Shown: one piece after another, positions 5,253 through 8,031 of the stretch
Layout: the number at the start of each line of letters is the position of its first letter
How positions within the stretch are numbered: the stretch's first letter is position 1
Assembly (NCBI GenBank): GCA_910585035.1
Contig: CAJUEF010000002.1
Location: 92,970-101,000 of the forward strand
Direction: 5' to 3'
Source of the DNA: an uncultured Christensenellaceae bacterium
Lineage (GTDB): Bacteria > Bacillota > Clostridia > Christensenellales > MGBC116941
DNA: 8,031 nucleotides
Position numbers and translations under genes: made by a program
Notes under the pieces: generated by a model
The model's input: the letters and a program-made list of their open reading frames with translations, nothing else
Told to the model about the DNA's origin: nothing
Database searches by the model: none

Positions 5253-6779
5253 TTATCCAACAAATGCAAAGAATTTCCCGTTTTCAAACTCTTTGGTTCC
5301 GCTAACTATGGATATTTCATAATGTTCTTCATGTATACCACTAATGGGACAAAGGAATATTTTCGATTTGCTTATACCCTCAATATCCATAAATAACTCC
5401 CTTGTGTATTCATTAAAAGCTTTTGCCACAGCTTCATGAAGCTTTATAACGATTGTAGCAGTGTTGTTCATTTTTATAAGCCTCTCTACTCTCTTATATA
5501 TTTCAAGAATTATAGTTTGGCTATTCATTATTTTTCCCGAACCTCCGCAATGAGGACAATCCTTTTTTAAAATACCCGCTATTGATTTCCGTTCCTTTTT
5601 ACGGGTAATTTCCACAAGTCCCAAATCACTCATGCCAACCACGGCGCTTTTGGTCTTATCCCTGGAAAGCTTATCCTCCAATTCGTCCAGCACCTGCTGC
5701 CTGTCCTCCTCTGTTAGCATATCAATAAAATCAACAACTATTATACCGCTGATATTACGAAGACGAATTTGTTTGGCCACCTCTTTTGCCGCCTCAAGAT
5801 TGGTTTTAAGAGCGGTTTCACAAAAATCTATATTGCCTACAAATTTACCTGTGTTAACGTCTACAACTGTCAACGCTTCTGTATGGTCAATAATAATGTA
5901 GCCTCCTGATTTAAGCCACACCTTTCTCGTAAGAGCCGCTTCAATCTGATGAGACACCCCATAATAATCAAATATGTTTTCATCGCATTTGTTAAAATGA
6001 ATAACCTTGCCGCTAAGGGGATTGGCTATCATTTCAGCAACAATGGAAGCCTTTTCATAGGAATCCACATCGTCTATTATAAGCTCATCAATATCATCCC
6101 CAAGCATGTCTCTCACTGTGCGGTAAATAAGGCTGGCTTCATTATGAATTAACCTTGGCGCGGAAAGCATTTTATTTTTTTCACAAAGCTTTTGCCACAG
6201 TCTTTTTAAAAAATTAAATTCTTCAATAAAATCTTCCTTTAATTTATCTTCAGCAGAAGTTCTTGCAATAACACCAAAGTTTCCTTCTGTAATATCCTCC
6301 AAAATAAGCTTTAATCTTTCTCTTTCTTCCTCATCTTCAATACGCCTGGAAACGCCAATATAATTTACAGTTGGCATAAGCACAAGCATTCTGCCCGGCA
6401 GTGTAATATTAGTGGTTACTCTTGTTCCCTTTGTTCCGCCAGGTTCTTTAAACACCTGAACCATTATTTCCTGCCCTTGTTTTATTAAGTCCTTAATATC
6501 ACATTTCCGCAGTTCATCATCTTCATCATTATTATAATCCAGTGCATTATCTTCCGACTGAATATCTTTTGCATATAAAAATGCATTCTTTTCCAATCCA
6601 ATATCCACAAAAGCCGCCTGCATCCCCGGAAGAACATTTTGAACCGTACCTTTATATATGTTCCCAACAAGACGCTCATGACCTCTTCTTTCCAGATGTA
6701 ATTCCACAAGCTCTCCATCTTCCAAAAGCGCTACCCGTGTTTCCATTGGATTGTGTTCAACAACTATCCTTTTTTTCAT
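5253..6779 (-). CDS. rng: Ribonuclease G (RNase E/G family endoribonuclease)
   Basis: 508-residue RNase E/G-family endoribonuclease, which cuts single-stranded RNA and in other bacteria acts in rRNA 5'-end maturation and mRNA decay. An S1-like RNA-binding segment (about 37-128) begins GNIYKGTVQNVLPGMQAAFVD. The metal-binding catalytic aspartates are Asp307 in VVDVNTG and Asp350 in VVDFIDM, spaced as in E. coli RNase E. The zinc-link CPHC is at 408-411. The protein stops soon after the catalytic core and has no long RNase E scaffold tail, which supports RNase G over RNase E. The insert NNDEDDE near 83-89 inside the S1 region is acidic. The ATG at 6779 has a GAGGGG site at short spacing. It lies 26 nt after the DUF2344 gene, probably in the same transcript. 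Confidence 0.95.
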   Translation of the reverse strand: MKKRIVVEHNPMETRVALLEDGELVELHLERRGHERLVGNIYKGTVQNVLPGMQAAFVDIGLEKNAFLYAKDIQSEDNALDYNNDEDDELRKCDIKDLIKQGQEIMVQVFKEPGGTKGTRVTTNITLPGRMLVLMPTVNYIGVSRRIEDEEERERLKLILEDITEGNFGVIARTSAEDKLKEDFIEEFNFLKRLWQKLCEKNKMLSAPRLIHNEASLIYRTVRDMLGDDIDELIIDDVDSYEKASIVAEMIANPLSGKVIHFNKCDENIFDYYGVSHQIEAALTRKVWLKSGGYIIIDHTEALTVVDVNTGKFVGNIDFCETALKTNLEAAKEVAKQIRLRNISGIIVVDFIDMLTEEDRQQVLDELEDKLSRDKTKSAVVGMSDLGLVEITRKKERKSIAGILKKDCPHCGGSGKIMNSQTIILEIYKRVERLIKMNNTATIVIKLHEAVAKAFNEYTRELFMDIEGISKSKIFLCPISGIHEEHYEISIVSGTKEFENGKFFAFVG

Positions 6780-6805
6780 TTTCCCCTCTTAAACCAAATC
6801 AAAAT

Positions 6806-7453
6806 TTATGTATCCATAAGCTCCACAAGCCTTGTGCCATCCTCTTTAAGTGACATAAGGCTGGTTCGCATGATATTACAATTTAAATCATTGCCATAAA
6901 GACTTATAAGATCTCTTGGCTTTAAATTAACCTGTCCGCATCTGACCAAACAAATAAGTTTATTTTCTGCCGCCTCTAAATCTAAAATAAGCGGCCTTAT
7001 ATCTGTAAGAGCAGTTTTTGTCTTTGTTTTCTTCTCTATCATTATAACACTTTCGTTTAAAATCGCACAAGTTTTTTCCTTTAAACCGGCAATATCTTTA
7101 AAAGTTATTTCATATTTTGCGGCATACACAAGAGACATTAAAGGAGGCATTTTGCCTTCTATAAACCTGCAATCCATTATTTGAACGGCTACAGGCAGCG
7201 CTCCATTCATAGACCTTTGAAATACATCTTTACTTATCTCTTCACTAAGCTCAACTTCCATATATTCGCTTATGCTTTCCTGACCAACTCCAAGGGCCAT
7301 TGCTATAGAAATATTAGGGTGCCTGTTAAAGCCTTTGCTAAACTCAACAGGTATTCCCGCCCTTGCCACCGCCCGCATAAAAAGCTTTTGTAAATCAAGA
7401 TGGGAGCAAAATTTTAAATCCCCTGTTTTTGAAAACTTTGCAATCATTTTCAT
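6806..7453 (-). CDS. TIGR03936/DUF2344 radical SAM-linked protein
   Basis: 215-residue protein of the DUF2344 (TIGR03936) family, found fused to or directly beside TIGR03960-type radical SAM proteins. Recognised by the N-terminal pattern FSKTGDLKFCSHLDLQKLF, then RAGIPVEFSKGFNRHP and ISIAMALGVGQESISEYMEVEL, and a diverged C-terminal half with KPRDLISLYG. Its biochemical function is unknown. The start ATG at 7453 overlaps the stop of the radical SAM gene (ATGA), so the two are probably translationally coupled and made in fixed ratio. There is no strong ribosome binding site of its own just upstream, in keeping with coupling. A second ATG two codons on is a possible alternative start. No signal peptide or membrane segment is seen, so a cytoplasmic location is expected. 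Confidence 0.9.
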   Translation of the reverse strand: MKMIAKFSKTGDLKFCSHLDLQKLFMRAVARAGIPVEFSKGFNRHPNISIAMALGVGQESISEYMEVELSEEISKDVFQRSMNGALPVAVQIMDCRFIEGKMPPLMSLVYAAKYEITFKDIAGLKEKTCAILNESVIMIEKKTKTKTALTDIRPLILDLEAAENKLICLVRCGQVNLKPRDLISLYGNDLNCNIMRTSLMSLKEDGTRLVELMDT

Positions 7454-8031
7454 TTAATATCGCCTGCCTTTTTAATAACTGTGCATTCTTTAATTAATCC
7501 GCAGTTAAGGCATCCATTTCTGCAATCCTTTGTAACCTGCGCCTTTTCACATTTATGTTTTTCATCTAAGAAAAATTGTTTTGAAACGCCATAGGAAACC
7601 ACATCCCATGGCAATAATTCATCTTCCTCAAAAGAGCGGCAGGCAGCCTCATAAGGATTAATTCCCACCTCGTTAAAGGCCGCAAGCCAGATATCCAGCT
7701 TAAACTCATCCTTCCAGCTGTCAAAGCGGCATCCATTTTCAAAAGCAGCCGCAAGAACAGCTCCAAGCTCCCTTCCACCTCTTGCAAACACAGCCTCCAG
7801 CATACTTGTGCTTGGATTATGCCAGTTATATTTAAACCATCTTGCCTTTAGCTTGTCCTTTAAATATTCCTGCTTTTTTATTATACTTTCAATATTTTCC
7901 TGCCCATACCACATAAAAGGAGTATGGGATTTAGGAACGAAAGTGGATGTGGAAACTGTAACCGTAAGTCCTCGCTTTTTTCCGTTTATCTTTTCATATT
8001 CCTCTGCAACCAGCTCCGCCATATGCACTAT
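7450..8031 (-). CDS. TIGR03960-type radical SAM protein, C-terminal part (cut by window edge)
   Basis: C-terminal 193 residues of a larger protein whose reading frame stays open to the right edge; the family is usually around 600 residues, so the B12-binding-like and CxxxCxxC radical SAM parts would lie outside. Visible features are VSTSTFVPKSHTPFMWYGQ, characteristic of the end of the SAM barrel in this family; the segment NPSTSMLEAVFARGGRELG; WDVVSYGVSKQFF; and a cysteine-rich tail with CRNGCLNCG followed by another Cys, which could bind a metal or an additional cluster. The internal GTG near 8028 is not the real start. The stop overlaps the start of the DUF2344 gene. The reaction is unknown. 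Conserved linkage with rng and ribosomal protein genes hints at RNA or ribosome modification, but that is inference. Confidence 0.88.
   Translation of the reverse strand: MVHMAELVAEEYEKINGKKRGLTVTVSTSTFVPKSHTPFMWYGQENIESIIKKQEYLKDKLKARWFKYNWHNPSTSMLEAVFARGGRELGAVLAAAFENGCRFDSWKDEFKLDIWLAAFNEVGINPYEAACRSFEEDELLPWDVVSYGVSKQFFLDEKHKCEKAQVTKDCRNGCLNCGLIKECTVIKKAGDIK

Noticed and set aside
5253..6779. RNase E rather than RNase G
   Set aside because: The protein ends soon after the catalytic core and lacks the long disordered scaffold tail of RNase E.
1..8031. CRISPR array, insertion sequence, tRNA or rRNA gene
   Set aside because: No regularly spaced direct repeats, transposase-like frame, cloverleaf or rRNA sequence was recognised on either strand.

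Overview
The window looks like a low-GC Firmicute of the class Clostridia. The gene order radical SAM / DUF2344 / RNase G / rplU / rpmA is typical of that group, Shine-Dalgarno sites are strong, and base composition is AT-rich. No taxon marker such as rRNA is present, so genus-level assignment is not possible.

Right-hand block (about 4474-8031, all minus strand, read right to left). A conserved housekeeping cluster holds the C-terminal part of a TIGR03960-type radical SAM protein, a coupled TIGR03936/DUF2344 partner (ATGA overlap), ribonuclease G (rng), then rplU and rpmA. rplU and rpmA have their own near-consensus promoter just after the rng stop and a structured leader RNA beginning at the predicted +1. 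A strong intrinsic terminator closes the unit after rpmA. The prp gene usually found between rplU and rpmA in Firmicutes is absent, and L27 correspondingly lacks the cleavable N-terminal extension. obgE, a common next gene, is also not here.

Middle (about 3070-4370). A receiver-less CheB methylesterase domain protein (minus strand, own promoter) converges on thpR, a very AT-rich 2H-family RNA 2',3'-cyclic phosphodiesterase gene (plus strand, own promoter).

Left-hand block (1-2876, minus strand). A tight three-gene nucleotide-deoxysugar operon encodes an NDP-hexose 2,3-dehydratase, a Gfo/Idh/MocA-family oxidoreductase (likely the 3-ketoreductase) and a WecE-like DegT/DnrJ/EryC1/StrS aminotransferase cut by the left edge. 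Together they could make an NDP-4-amino-2,4,6-trideoxyhexose or related 2-deoxy sugar. This chemistry is best known from actinomycete antibiotic sugars, so its use here, probably in a surface glycan or glycoconjugate, is the most interesting accessory feature. Hand counts over 300-nt samples give about 32% GC in the dehydratase gene and 27% in thpR against about 42% in rng, consistent with an accessory region next to a core block.
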